Source of the DNA: Cacconaster sp045642485
GTDB lineage: Bacteria; Bacteroidota; Bacteroidia; Bacteroidales; UBA932
NCBI GenBank assembly: GCA_045642485.1
Contig: JAZUIV010000058.1
Span: 1 to 64,000, forward strand
DNA length: 64,000 nucleotides
Reading direction: 5' to 3'
The notes under the pieces were generated by a model that saw nothing but the letters and a program-made list of their open reading frames with translations, was not told where the DNA came from and did no database searches. Below, one piece after another: positions 18,601 to 26,747 of the stretch. The position numbers and the translations under genes are program-made. Position 1 is the first letter of the stretch; each line of letters starts with the position of its first letter.

Positions 18601-18789
18601 GGAAGTGAGTTTGCGGGCCTGACCGCCGTCGATGCCGACACTGTAGAGGTTGCCGGCGTAACTGAACACGATGGTGTTGCCGCCGACTGCGGGGAAACGG
18701 AGAAGCCGGGCTTCTTCCTGAGCCGCGAAGGCAACGGATGAAATTGCGGTTGCCATAAGGGCTGCCGCCAATATCAGAGTCTTGCGCAT
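15661..18789 (-). CDS. Tricorn-like S41 family protease with beta-propeller
   Basis: A 1042-residue exported protein with a signal peptide ending AFA at about residue 22. Residues about 25-600 are WD40/TolB-like propeller repeats with SPDGRTIAF, SPDGKNIVF and SPDGKKVAY signatures. A helical segment, a PDZ domain (about 760-840) and a C-terminal S41 peptidase domain follow. The last contains DDRMNGGGNVSP and YSSSDGDLFPYG, where tricorn proteins carry the nucleophilic serine. Such enzymes degrade peptides, in Bacteroidota presumably in the periplasm. It starts 5 nt after the stop of the HMA gene. Confidence 0.88.
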   Translation of the reverse strand: MRKTLILAAALMATAISSVAFAAQEEARLLRFPAVGGNTIVFSYAGNLYSVGIDGGQARKLTSHVGYEVFPRISPDGRTIAFTAQYDGNTEVYTMPVEGGEPFRVTYTALSDRDNVGERMGPNNIVMCWSPDGKNIVFRNKQWCFSGLRAQLQSVSAKGGTPVDIPTTEGGFCSYSPDGKYLAMNRMFREFRTWKYYRGGQADDIWIHKVGTTRIERIEGCSPEGQDIFPMWIGDEIFYLSDRDRTMNLFVYNTATKKTEKVTDFTEYDCKFPSFSKDYVVFENGGYIYRFKVSDRSLTKVPVYLQDDNVYGRKEIICPAGEISAWSLAPDAKNVLVCAHGDIFSIPAGKGAVVNLTASAGANDRDVDYSPDGKKVAYISDKNGEYQVFVAPADDFSKAVAVTSFKKGYPQGMRWSPDNRTVYVSVDNFSIYAVDVEARKQKVLLSSSEGGLVLGDVSADSTMIAYQKPLSNSKYGVFIRTLKDGRDYQVSDSWFSASNPIFSSDSKTLFFTSQRDYQASYSSVEWNASYRLSSYIFKVDLSDKNALVENTKALKTDAGYFRLISAGPDKLYYTAGGRGGKGGVKVYDLKKEKESDGAKEAPLTISADGKNSLVRKDGKYYIVPFSGGKFEDALPVEQMTMTVDHAAEWRQIFEESWRITRDGFYVENMHGVDWKAIHDKYAALLPYVKHRHDLTYILGEMVGELNVGHAYVTSGSSPAVPRVRTGLLGGRFSRSDNGAFKVEKVFRGADWDKSLRSPLAENGIRAGEYITEINGVPASAYSDIQEALIDKVEKTVTLTVASSASGKGGRKVDVKPVGSEVQLAYYDWVMNNVDKVSAASGGQIGYIHIPDMSIEGLDMFTKMFYSQLDKKALIIDDRMNGGGNVSPMILERLQRVVYRMTMRRGSDRNDPVPNEAFYGPKVCLIDKYSSSDGDLFPYGFRKLGLGKLIGKRSWGGIVGISGSKRFLDGQDMRTPFFTSYGLDGNWIIEGHGVDPDIEVDINPFEDYLGKDAQLDKAIEVLKEEMKNYPELPSTPKAPVKNR

Positions 18790-18793
18790 AACT

Positions 18794-19120
18794 TTATTCT
18801 TTTTCGGTTTGTTTTTCGGTTGTCAGTTCCTCCGCCGTGTAACCGAGCTTGACGATAGCGGCGGCCAACTTTTCACTGTCTGTCCTGGAAGCGTCGTATT
18901 TTATCCATACAGTCTTGTCATCGAGATTGATCCTGAGGTCCTTGACACCTTTTTCATAAGGAAGTTTAGCCTCGACTTTCTTGACGCAATTCCTGCAGTC
19001 AATGGATGTGACGAAGGTGACTTCCTTAATGTCGGCTTTCTTTTTGTCAGCAGCATAGAGCCCGGCCGAAAGGAGCCCGGCCGTCATAAAAGCCAAAAAC
19101 AGAGTTGCAAAACGTTTCAT
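18794..19120 (-). CDS. Exported heavy-metal-associated (HMA) domain protein
   Basis: A 108-residue protein with a signal peptide (to about residue 23, GLYA) and one HMA ferredoxin-like domain. The metal-binding loop reads SIDCRNCVKK, a CxxC in the standard place. HMA domains bind copper, zinc or similar soft metals. The ATG at 19120 is preferred over a TTG two codons upstream. It lies 17 nt downstream of a TonB receptor gene, a pairing often seen in Bacteroidota and consistent with metal uptake or handling, though the metal is not identified. Confidence 0.8.
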   Translation of the reverse strand: MKRFATLFLAFMTAGLLSAGLYAADKKKADIKEVTFVTSIDCRNCVKKVEAKLPYEKGVKDLRINLDDKTVWIKYDASRTDSEKLAAAIVKLGYTAEELTTEKQTEKE

Positions 19121-19137
19121 ATTCAATTGTAATTATG

Positions 19138-21171
19138 CTATTTCCATATAGTAAATCTCAACCCGGCATACACTTTTATACCCATCAGAGGGCCCCATAC
19201 ACAGGAGGCATTGAAATCGGAAGAGTAAGGATTATCGGCATTCAGAATGGCATCCTTCTGCCTGTAGTTGGTCAGATTCTCGCCTCCCACATACACGTCA
19301 ACTCCCCTGAACTTGCGGGTGACCTGTGCATAAAGTATCGGATAGACCGGAGAAGCCTCCATCCCCCAGGCCGCGAAGGCAAAATACGGAAGCTTCATCG
19401 GCCCGTTGACCTGAGCGGTAAAATCGAATGTCCAGATATTCATCGGCGTGGCGTACTGCAAAGTCAGAACGCCCTTGAACCGGCTTGTCATAGGCCGTTC
19501 CACAAGTCCCTGGCCGCGGAGAGTCACTTTGGAGTCAGTGTAGCGGAAAGTCGCCATAACGTTGAACCTCTCGATCGGGTCCACGGAGAAATCGACCTGA
19601 TAGGTGTTGGAGAAGGATAATCCGTCCGGGTTGTAGAAGGTGACGTGGCTTCCGTCACATTCCTGGTCCGCGATTACCTGATTGACGAACCGGCTGCGGA
19701 AATAGTCGAAACTCAGATAAGAAGGATTGCCACGGTCTCCGATGGGGAGATAGACGGTCAGGTTGCCGCCGCAAGTCCAGGCATCCTCGAGATAGTTGAG
19801 ATTTTCGTCAATGGCGAAAGAGCGTCCCGTGGAGAAGGCACCCAGATTATCGGTGAAAATGTTGGAAGTGCGGTAGCCCCGGCCTCCGATCAGGCGGAGA
19901 ATGAAATCGTCCGTGAATGAATACTTGAAATTGGCCCTCGGACTGAAAAGCCAGCCGTGGAGGGAATTGTATTCAAGATTGAGCCCCCCTACAAATGTCA
20001 CTTTGTCATCCAGAGTGTAGGTATATTCACCGAAACCGGCAAGGAGAGCCTCCTTCCTGTCCGCATTGAGGCTCATCGGGGCGACGGCAGTCTGGCGGAT
20101 GTTGTCAAATCTGGCGGTGATTCCGGCATTGAGCCGGTGATTTCCGTTGAACTGGTTCTGATAGATGAAGTTGGCAAAGGCATTGTCCTGGATTCCGTTG
20201 AAAAGCTTCCTGCCGAAATTGGAATCAAACTCGTGATGGTCGAAATCAAGCACGATGCCAAGGCTTGATTTCTGCTCCGGATCGAGAGGAATCCCGATTT
20301 TGGCATATGCATCTATGCCACGGTTGCGTATTTCAGAGCCCCAGGGGACCAGTATATCGGACCCCCTGCCATTGTAATCCCCTTTGTTGTAGTCCATCTG
20401 TCCTCCGATACGGCTGTCGGAAATCAGACTCACTCCGAAACGGACCTGAGTTCCGGTCGGAGAATAATAGAGCCACCTGGATGCGAAATCCAGATGCAGG
20501 TCCTCCGGTTCGTCCCTGAACCCGTCCTTGTTATGGTCCATCTTCGAAGCGGTCCGGCCTACGTGGGCGAGATTGATTACGCTCCATTTCTCGTTAATCT
20601 GCAGCGCGGAAGCCGCATTGCCCTCGAACATCGCATCAGTACTGCCGTACAGCTGCAGGTAGAGAGGGGTTTCGTCCGTCGGCTTGCGGTGTTCAACGTT
20701 TATTGAGCCTGTCACGGCTTCCATCCCGTTGATGACAGATGCGGGTCCTTTAGCTATCTGAATGCTCTCAAGCCACTGCCCGGGGAGGCACTGTAACCCG
20801 AACGGGGCAGCGAGCCCCCTCATCACGGGGCGGTTTTCATCAAGCATCTGGGTATAGGTCCCTGACAGACCGAGAAGTTTTATCTGGCGGGCTCCGGTGA
20901 CTGCATCGGAATAGCCCACCGTCACGCTGGCAGAGTTCTCAAAGCTTTCAGCAAGTGCACAGCAGGCCATCTTGCAGAGTCCGGCCGCTGATATTATTTC
21001 GGTCTTGACCGGTTTGGTGCGGGACAAAGTGCTGTTGCTGCGGCTCGAAACAACAACACCTTCAAGCTCTTCCTCCCTTTCCGGCACAGTGTCGCGCAGG
21101 TTGGCAGGCTGAGCCGACAACACGCAGAAGGAAACTGTCACAAACAGCATTGAAAGAGATACTCTTTTCAT
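19138..21171 (-). CDS. TonB-dependent outer-membrane receptor
   Basis: A 677-residue receptor with a signal peptide of about 20 residues. Next come a segment with ELEGVVVSSRSN (TonB-box/plug entry) and a plug domain with MACCALAESFENSASV, DAVTGARQIKLLGLSG and GPASVINGMEAVTGSINVE. About 470 residues of alternating beta strands form the barrel, ending in the aromatic GLRFTIWK. It imports a substrate across the outer membrane using the TonB/ExbBD system. The KMACC plug motif and the following HMA gene suggest a metal or metal complex, but this is inference. It heads the long minus-strand run and faces sppA divergently. Confidence 0.9.
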   Translation of the reverse strand: MKRVSLSMLFVTVSFCVLSAQPANLRDTVPEREEELEGVVVSSRSNSTLSRTKPVKTEIISAAGLCKMACCALAESFENSASVTVGYSDAVTGARQIKLLGLSGTYTQMLDENRPVMRGLAAPFGLQCLPGQWLESIQIAKGPASVINGMEAVTGSINVEHRKPTDETPLYLQLYGSTDAMFEGNAASALQINEKWSVINLAHVGRTASKMDHNKDGFRDEPEDLHLDFASRWLYYSPTGTQVRFGVSLISDSRIGGQMDYNKGDYNGRGSDILVPWGSEIRNRGIDAYAKIGIPLDPEQKSSLGIVLDFDHHEFDSNFGRKLFNGIQDNAFANFIYQNQFNGNHRLNAGITARFDNIRQTAVAPMSLNADRKEALLAGFGEYTYTLDDKVTFVGGLNLEYNSLHGWLFSPRANFKYSFTDDFILRLIGGRGYRTSNIFTDNLGAFSTGRSFAIDENLNYLEDAWTCGGNLTVYLPIGDRGNPSYLSFDYFRSRFVNQVIADQECDGSHVTFYNPDGLSFSNTYQVDFSVDPIERFNVMATFRYTDSKVTLRGQGLVERPMTSRFKGVLTLQYATPMNIWTFDFTAQVNGPMKLPYFAFAAWGMEASPVYPILYAQVTRKFRGVDVYVGGENLTNYRQKDAILNADNPYSSDFNASCVWGPLMGIKVYAGLRFTIWK

Positions 21172-21188
21172 TTTGACCCTCCCATAAT

Positions 21189-21221
21189 TTTGACAAAAAT
21201 ACGAAAATTTGGCTACCTTTG
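21189..21221 (+). promoter_or_regulatory. Promoter for sppA-nfnA-nfnB-hisS
   Basis: TTTG at 21189-21192, a 21-nt spacer, then TACCTTTG at 21214-21221 form a good Bacteroidota promoter. The start codon follows 34 nt after the box. It interlocks with the TonB receptor promoter on the other strand. Confidence 0.7.
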
Positions 21222-21224
21222 CAA
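21194..21224 (-). promoter_or_regulatory. Promoter for the TonB receptor gene
   Basis: On the minus strand, TTG at 21224-21222, a 20-nt spacer, then TATTTTTG at 21201-21194. The receptor ATG at 21171 lies 22 nt beyond. The site occupies almost the same DNA as the sppA promoter, so the two RNA polymerases should exclude each other. Confidence 0.55.
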
Positions 21225-21255
21225 GTTACAAAACGGATTCCAAACCACTGCTAAT

Positions 21256-23019
21256 ATGAAAAATTTCTGGAAAATCGCACTTGCAGCCTTCATAGGCGTG
21301 CTGGCCGCAACTCTTTTTCTTTTTCTGATAGGCATCGGCGCCATCGGCTCCCTTGCCGCCCTTGGCAACGAAGCCCCGGCAGTGCCCACCGGCAACTTCA
21401 TCCTGAAGATTTCAGGGGCCGTCACCGAGCAGAAGAGCGAAAGCCTCAATTTCAATCCTCTCAGTTCCAAAGTTGACCTTTCAAACAGCACCGGAATACT
21501 GGATATGGTACGCGCCATTGACCAGGCTGCAACCGATCCGACCGTCAAACTCATCTACATAAGGCCTGACAATATGTCAATCGGCCTTGCCGATGCCGAG
21601 GAACTCCGCGTCGCCCTCACCCGCTTCCGCGAAATCGGCAAGCCTGTAATCGCCTACTCCGATGCGATGTCAACCGGGATATATTACCTGGCCTCAATGG
21701 CTGACAAGGTTATACTCAACCCTTATGCCGACGTGATGCTTTCCGGGATGAGCAGCGCCAACTTCTATTTCAAAGATCTGATTGACAAACTGGGTATCGA
21801 TATCCAACTGATACGGCACGGCAAATACAAATCCGCCGGAGAACCCTACATCAGAAACGCGATGAGTCCCGAAAACAGGGAACAGTATGAATGTATGCTG
21901 GGCACGATGTGGGAGACCATCACGGATGGCATTGCCCAATCCAGGGATTTCTCCCGCGAGGATTTCTGCTCCTGGGTGGACAATCTTGCAATCCACAGCG
22001 CATCCGACGCGAAGGACAAGGGCCTTGTAGATGAGCTCTGGTTCAAGGACGAGGTGGAAGATTATCTGCGCAATCTGCTTGAAGTGGATGACAAGGACGA
22101 CCTCAAGATAACCGGAATATCAAACTATGCCTCAGTGAAAGTGAAGCCGAACATCCGGACGAAGGACAAAATCGCAGTCATCTATGCCGACGGAGAGATT
22201 GTTATGGGTGACTCCGGCGAAGGCCAGATAGGCGACAACTTTGCAAAGGAAATAGCCAAAGCCAGAAAGGATTCCACCATCAAGGCTGTGGTATTCAGAG
22301 TGAACTCTCCGGGTGGAAGCGTCCAGGCCTCCGCCATTATCCGCCACGAAATCGACCTGCTCCGGAAGGAGAAACCCGTAGTGGCCAGTTACGGCGCATA
22401 CGCGGCCTCGGGAGGATACTGGATCAGTTGCGGATGTGACAAGATCTTCTCCAACCGCGCCACACTTACCGGCTCCATCGGAGTGTTCGGTCTGCTGCCA
22501 AGTTTCGGCAATGCACTCAAGAAGAATCTGCATATCAACGTGGAGACCGTATCCACCAACAGACACGGGGCAATGGTGGACGGGTTCACCCCTCTTGACG
22601 AGCAGGAAGTGGCCTGGATGCAGAATATGATAGAGAATACCTACACCGAATTCACGGGGCTCGTGGCCGACGGACGCGGCATGAACCGCGATGCGGTTGA
22701 CGAAATCGCACAGGGTCGCGTATGGGCCGGTGGCAATGCCCTCAGCATCGGCCTTGTGGATGAGATAGGAACCCTTCAGGATGCAATCAACTACGCCGCA
22801 TCCATGGTTGACCTTGAAACCTATCAGCTTGTGGAATACCCTGCACCTATGTCAACTATGGACAGGCTGATGAAGATGTTCAACGAAAAATCCGCCGGCG
22901 TGGACGTTCTTCCCGAACCTCTGGAGGAAGTCGCCGACGAAGTGAAATATATAATCTCCATTGACAGGCCTACAGTTATGGCCCGTATGGAATGTGTACC
23001 TCAAATATGTACGAGATAG
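21256..23019 (+). CDS. sppA: Signal peptide peptidase SppA, 67 kDa type
   Basis: A 587-residue membrane-anchored serine protease that degrades cleaved signal peptides. One N-terminal transmembrane helix (about residues 8-32) is followed by two related Clp-like halves. The first half has the likely catalytic lysine in RHGKYKSAGEPY; the second has the likely nucleophilic serine in YAASGGYWISCGC, and RVNSPGGSVQASA precedes it. The longer frame begins at a TTG at 21190 that lies inside the promoter, so the ATG at 21256 is the true start. The last 13 bases overlap nfnA. Confidence 0.92.
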   Translation: MKNFWKIALAAFIGVLAATLFLFLIGIGAIGSLAALGNEAPAVPTGNFILKISGAVTEQKSESLNFNPLSSKVDLSNSTGILDMVRAIDQAATDPTVKLIYIRPDNMSIGLADAEELRVALTRFREIGKPVIAYSDAMSTGIYYLASMADKVILNPYADVMLSGMSSANFYFKDLIDKLGIDIQLIRHGKYKSAGEPYIRNAMSPENREQYECMLGTMWETITDGIAQSRDFSREDFCSWVDNLAIHSASDAKDKGLVDELWFKDEVEDYLRNLLEVDDKDDLKITGISNYASVKVKPNIRTKDKIAVIYADGEIVMGDSGEGQIGDNFAKEIAKARKDSTIKAVVFRVNSPGGSVQASAIIRHEIDLLRKEKPVVASYGAYAASGGYWISCGCDKIFSNRATLTGSIGVFGLLPSFGNALKKNLHINVETVSTNRHGAMVDGFTPLDEQEVAWMQNMIENTYTEFTGLVADGRGMNRDAVDEIAQGRVWAGGNALSIGLVDEIGTLQDAINYAASMVDLETYQLVEYPAPMSTMDRLMKMFNEKSAGVDVLPEPLEEVADEVKYIISIDRPTVMARMECVPQICTR

Positions 23020-23861
23020 TAAGAAAAGAGTTTCTCACGCCTACAATCTGCCTGATGGAGATTGACGCGCCCAGAGTCGCCGTCTCGGCGCGGCCCGGAC
23101 AGTTCGTCATTGTCCGCGCGCGTGAGATGGGAGAACGTATTCCCTTGACGGTCTGCGACTTCGACCCGGATAAAGGAACAGTAACAATTGTCATCCAGAT
23201 AATAGGCGCGTCCAGCAGACTTATCTGCGCGCTTGAGCAGGGGGATTCCCTGACCGATTTCGTCGGCCCACTCGGGATGCCGTCCGATTTTATGGAAGAG
23301 GACCCGCAGGCACTGAAAGGCCGCCGCTATCTGTTTGTGGCGGGAGGACTGGGGACAGCGCCCGTCTATCCACAGGCAAAATATCTGCACGAGCACGGCG
23401 CTCACGTGGACGTGATTGTGGGTGCCAAGACAGAAAGTCTGCTGATAATGGAGGAACAGATGAGCAAGGTCTGCGACAATCTCCACATATGTACTGATGA
23501 CGGCTCACGCGGTCATCACGGACTTGTGACCGAAAAAATCAAGCTTCTTCTTGAAGGCGACGCCGCATATGATCAGGCCGTGGCGATCGGCCCTATGATT
23601 ATGATGAAATTCGTGACGCTCACTCTCCGCCCCTATGACATTCCACTGACTGTCAGCCTCAACACTCTTATGGTGGACGGGACCGGAATGTGCGGAGCCT
23701 GCCGCGTGACAGTTGGAGGCAAGGTGAGGTTCGCCTGCGTGGAGGGGCCGGAGTTCAACGCCTACGACGTGGATTTCGACGAGGCCCTGCGCCGTCAGGG
23801 TCTGTACAGACCTCAGGAGATGGAAGCCGACCACAGATGTAAAATCGGGAGGGGCTTGTAA
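23007..23861 (+). CDS. nfnA: NfnA-type ferredoxin-NADP reductase subunit (sulfide/dihydroorotate dehydrogenase-like)
   Basis: A 284-residue flavoprotein of the dihydroorotate dehydrogenase electron-transfer family. An FAD-binding barrel (ARPGQFVIVRARE, IPLTVCD) is followed by an NAD-binding domain (FVAGGLGTAPVYP). The C-terminal cysteine cluster GMCGACRV...FACVEGPEF binds a [2Fe-2S] centre. With the next gene it matches the two subunits of the NADH-dependent ferredoxin:NADP oxidoreductase Nfn, also annotated sulfide dehydrogenase. It could bifurcate electrons between NADPH, ferredoxin and NAD. The ATG at 23007 fits the family N-terminus better than 22992 and overlaps sppA by 13 nt. Confidence 0.75.
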   Translation: MYEIVRKEFLTPTICLMEIDAPRVAVSARPGQFVIVRAREMGERIPLTVCDFDPDKGTVTIVIQIIGASSRLICALEQGDSLTDFVGPLGMPSDFMEEDPQALKGRRYLFVAGGLGTAPVYPQAKYLHEHGAHVDVIVGAKTESLLIMEEQMSKVCDNLHICTDDGSRGHHGLVTEKIKLLLEGDAAYDQAVAIGPMIMMKFVTLTLRPYDIPLTVSLNTLMVDGTGMCGACRVTVGGKVRFACVEGPEFNAYDVDFDEALRRQGLYRPQEMEADHRCKIGRGL

Positions 23862-25243
23862 TGGACAGAATGAAGAGAACCCCGGTACGGGAACAGGACC
23901 CGAAGGTCCGGGCAACAAATTTCAAAGAAGTATGTCTGGGATATGATGCCGGTGAGGCGATGGAGGAGGCATCCCGCTGCCTGAACTGCAAAAATCCCGG
24001 ATGCGTGAAGAAATGTCCTGTGAATATAAGCATCCCCCGGTTCATCGAGCAGGTGAAAAATGGCAATTTTGAGGAGGCCTTCCGGATTATCTCCCAAGAC
24101 AGCAGCCTTCCCGCAATATGCGGCAGGGTCTGTCCCCAGGAGACCCAATGCGAGGGAAACTGTATCCTCGGCGTCAAGGGTGAAGCGGTCGCAATCGGCA
24201 AACTGGAACGTTTCGTCGCTGATTACAACCGTGAGAACGGGGCTTCCCTTACCGAAAAAGCCGTGCCGAACGGCCACAAGGTTGCGATAGTTGGAAGCGG
24301 CCCTTCAGGTCTTGCCTGCGCAAGTGACCTTGCGAGAGCAGGCTACGATGTGACCATCTTCGAGGTTCTCCACAAGGCAGGAGGTGTCCTGCAGTACGGA
24401 ATTCCCGAATTCCGCCTCCCGAAAGAGACCGTAGTGGAGCACGAAATCGAGAACGTACGCCGTCTCGGTGTAAAGATAGAGACCAACATCGTCATCGGCA
24501 GGACCCTGACAGTTGACCAGCTGCTTGACAATGAAGGATTCGAGGCTGTCTTCATCGGTTCCGGAGCCGGGCTCCCCCGCTTTATGGGAATCGGAGGCGA
24601 GAACCTCAACGGGGTTTTCTCCGCCAACGAATTTCTCACCAGAAGCAATCTTATGAGAGCTTTCGACCCCGAAAGCGACACCCCGATATTCAAAGGCAAC
24701 AATGTAGTTGTGGTAGGCGGAGGCAACGTGGCGATGGATGCCGCAAGGACCGCGCTCAGACTCGGTTCCAAAGTGACAATCGTATATCGCCGCACTGAAG
24801 CGGAACTGCCTGCCCGTGCGGAAGAGGTTCACCACGCACGCGAGGAAGGCATTGTCTTCCGTATGCTCACAAACCCCGTGGAGATCATCGGAGACGAAAA
24901 GGGATATGTCAAGGCCATCCGCTGCATCAGGATGGAACTGGGAGAGTGTGATGCAAGCGGACGCAGGAGTCCGGTCCCCATACCCGGTTCAGAAGAGGAG
25001 ATTGAGGCCGATGCCGTGATAATGGCTCTGGGGACCTCCCCCAATCCTTTGATTGCCAAGACAACGGAGGGATTGCAGACAGAACGTCACGGTTGCATAG
25101 TCGCCGATGAGAGCGGTATGACGACGCGTCCCGGAGTTTTCGCCGGAGGTGACGCAGTGACAGGAGCTGCGACAGTAATACTTGCAATGGGTGCTGGACG
25201 CAAGGCCGCCGCCGCAATTGACAAATATATTAGAGAAAAATAA
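23861..25243 (+). CDS. nfnB: NfnB / GltD-like NADPH oxidoreductase subunit
   Basis: A 460-residue flavoprotein related to the small subunit of glutamate synthase. The N-terminal region holds two cysteine groups (CLNCKNPGCVKKCP and CGRVCPQETQCEGNC) for [4Fe-4S] clusters. An FAD motif VGSGPSGLACASDLARAG and an NAD(P)H motif VVGGGNVAMDAARTAL follow. It lacks the glutaminase domain, so a free-standing glutamate synthase role is unlikely. The adjoining DHOD-like gene points to Nfn, with homotetrameric GltA as the alternative name often given. It overlaps both neighbours by one base (TAATG). Confidence 0.78.
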   Translation: MDRMKRTPVREQDPKVRATNFKEVCLGYDAGEAMEEASRCLNCKNPGCVKKCPVNISIPRFIEQVKNGNFEEAFRIISQDSSLPAICGRVCPQETQCEGNCILGVKGEAVAIGKLERFVADYNRENGASLTEKAVPNGHKVAIVGSGPSGLACASDLARAGYDVTIFEVLHKAGGVLQYGIPEFRLPKETVVEHEIENVRRLGVKIETNIVIGRTLTVDQLLDNEGFEAVFIGSGAGLPRFMGIGGENLNGVFSANEFLTRSNLMRAFDPESDTPIFKGNNVVVVGGGNVAMDAARTALRLGSKVTIVYRRTEAELPARAEEVHHAREEGIVFRMLTNPVEIIGDEKGYVKAIRCIRMELGECDASGRRSPVPIPGSEEEIEADAVIMALGTSPNPLIAKTTEGLQTERHGCIVADESGMTTRPGVFAGGDAVTGAATVILAMGAGRKAAAAIDKYIREK

Positions 25244-26601
25244 TGGCACAGAAACCTTCAATACCGAAAGGGACAAGAGATTTCGGTCCGGCAGAAATGT
25301 CCGGACGCAGTTATATCTTCAACACTATCAAGAGCGTATTCAAAAAATACGGGTACCAGTGCATAGAGACACCCTCCATCGAGAACCTGAGCACCCTGCT
25401 CGGCAAATACGGTGACGAAGGGGACAAGCTTCTTTTCAAGATTCTCAACTCCGGAGACGCCTTCGCCAAAGTGGAGGCATCGGCTCTGTCGAACAGCAAC
25501 GCGCTCTCTCTCAAAGTATGCGAGAAAGGTCTGCGTTATGACCTGACAGTTCCGTTCGCGCGCTTCGTCGTGCAGCACCAGAATGAAATCTCATTCCCTT
25601 TCAAACGGTATCAGATACAGCCCGTCTGGCGTGCCGACAGGCCGCAGAAAGGACGCTACCGCGAATTCTATCAGTGTGACGCCGACGTTGTAGGCAGCAA
25701 ATCCCTGCTCAGCGAGACCGAACTGGTCCAGATAGTGGATGACGTTTTCACGCAATTCGGCGTGAGGGTCTGCATCAAAATCAACAACCGTAAAATCCTT
25801 GCCGGCCTGGCCGAGGTTTGCGGAGCTCCGGACAAGATGATTGACATTACCGTAGCCATCGACAAAATCGACAAAATCGGGTTGGAAAACGTGAAGGAGG
25901 AGCTTTTCAGCAAGGGGTTGAGTGAAGCCGCCGTATCCGTGATAGAGCCTGTCCTTACCCTTGAAGGCTCCAATGAAGAGAAAATCAGTAAAATAAGAGC
26001 CATCCTTGAAGGCAGCGAAACAGGCTTGAAAGGAGTCGAGGAACTGGAAACCCTGTTCCGCCTGATAGAGAAAGCAGGCATCGGACAGAAAGTCGAAGTC
26101 GATCTCTCTCTTGCCCGCGGGCTCAACTACTATACCGGGGCGATTTTCGAGGTCAAGGCTCTTGATTTTGAAATCGGAAGCATCTGCGGAGGTGGAAGAT
26201 ATGACGACCTTACCGGAATCTTCGGTCTTCCCGGTCTTTCCGGCGTAGGCATCAGTTTCGGCGCAGACCGCATATACGACGTTCTCGGCGGGCTGGACCT
26301 CTTCCCCAAAGAGAACACGGGCAGTGCAAAGGTTCTCTTTACGAATATGGGGCAGGCTGAGGTGGAATGGCTTTTGCCAGTGGCATCCCTGCTCAGGAAG
26401 AACGGCATCTCCTGTGAAATATATCCCGATAACCGTAAATTGAGAAACCAGTTTGAATATGCTGACAGGAAGAGAATACCCTACCTCGCCATTGTGGGTG
26501 GCGATGAAGTGTCCTCCGGCACCGTCACGCTGAAGAATCTGGAGAGCGGAGAGCAGAAGAAACTTACACCTTCAGGGCTCGTCGCCGAACTTTCGGATTG
26601 A
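25243..26601 (+). CDS. hisS: Histidine--tRNA ligase
   Basis: A 452-residue class II synthetase that charges tRNA-His. Motif 1 is in the N-terminal KGTRDFGPAEMSGRSYIF region. Motif 2 reads QIQPVWRADRPQKGRYREFYQCD, and the histidine-specific ARGLNYYTGAIFEV is followed by motif 3 GGGRYDDLTGIFG. The C-terminal anticodon-binding domain is about residues 350-452. Length is normal. The ATG overlaps the nfnB stop by one base, so translation synthesis and redox genes share this transcript. Confidence 0.96.
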   Translation: MAQKPSIPKGTRDFGPAEMSGRSYIFNTIKSVFKKYGYQCIETPSIENLSTLLGKYGDEGDKLLFKILNSGDAFAKVEASALSNSNALSLKVCEKGLRYDLTVPFARFVVQHQNEISFPFKRYQIQPVWRADRPQKGRYREFYQCDADVVGSKSLLSETELVQIVDDVFTQFGVRVCIKINNRKILAGLAEVCGAPDKMIDITVAIDKIDKIGLENVKEELFSKGLSEAAVSVIEPVLTLEGSNEEKISKIRAILEGSETGLKGVEELETLFRLIEKAGIGQKVEVDLSLARGLNYYTGAIFEVKALDFEIGSICGGGRYDDLTGIFGLPGLSGVGISFGADRIYDVLGGLDLFPKENTGSAKVLFTNMGQAEVEWLLPVASLLRKNGISCEIYPDNRKLRNQFEYADRKRIPYLAIVGGDEVSSGTVTLKNLESGEQKKLTPSGLVAELSD

Positions 26602-26606
26602 GGGTA

Positions 26607-26637
26607 TTGCAAATGACATTTTGATTCATTACCTTTG
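26607..26637 (+). promoter_or_regulatory. Promoter for tRNA-Val and murI
   Basis: TTG at 26607-26609, a 20-nt spacer and TACCTTTG at 26630-26637 lie 10 nt before the tRNA. No second promoter box is visible between the tRNA and murI. Confidence 0.65.
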
Positions 26638-26647
26638 TCGGACAAAC

Positions 26648-26722
26648 GAAGCTTTAGCTCAGCTGGTTTAGAGCGCTTGCTTGACAGGCAAGAGGTCAGC
26701 AGTTCAAATCTGCTAAGCTTCA
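26648..26722 (+). tRNA. tRNA-Val (anticodon GAC)
   Basis: The acceptor stem GAAGCTT pairs perfectly with AAGCTTC and is followed by discriminator A. The D arm is GCTC...GAGC. The anticodon stem CTTGC/GCAAG closes the loop TTGACAG with anticodon GAC, and the T stem AGCAG/CTGCT closes the loop TTCAAAT. CCA is not encoded. It reads valine codons GUC and GUU. It has its own promoter, and murI begins 25 nt downstream. Confidence 0.95.
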
Positions 26723-26747
26723 CAGATATATCCGTTCCCGTAAATTT

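Noticed and set aside
22992..23006. Upstream ATG for nfnA
   Set aside because: It adds five residues that do not match the family N-terminus; MYEIV at 23007 does.
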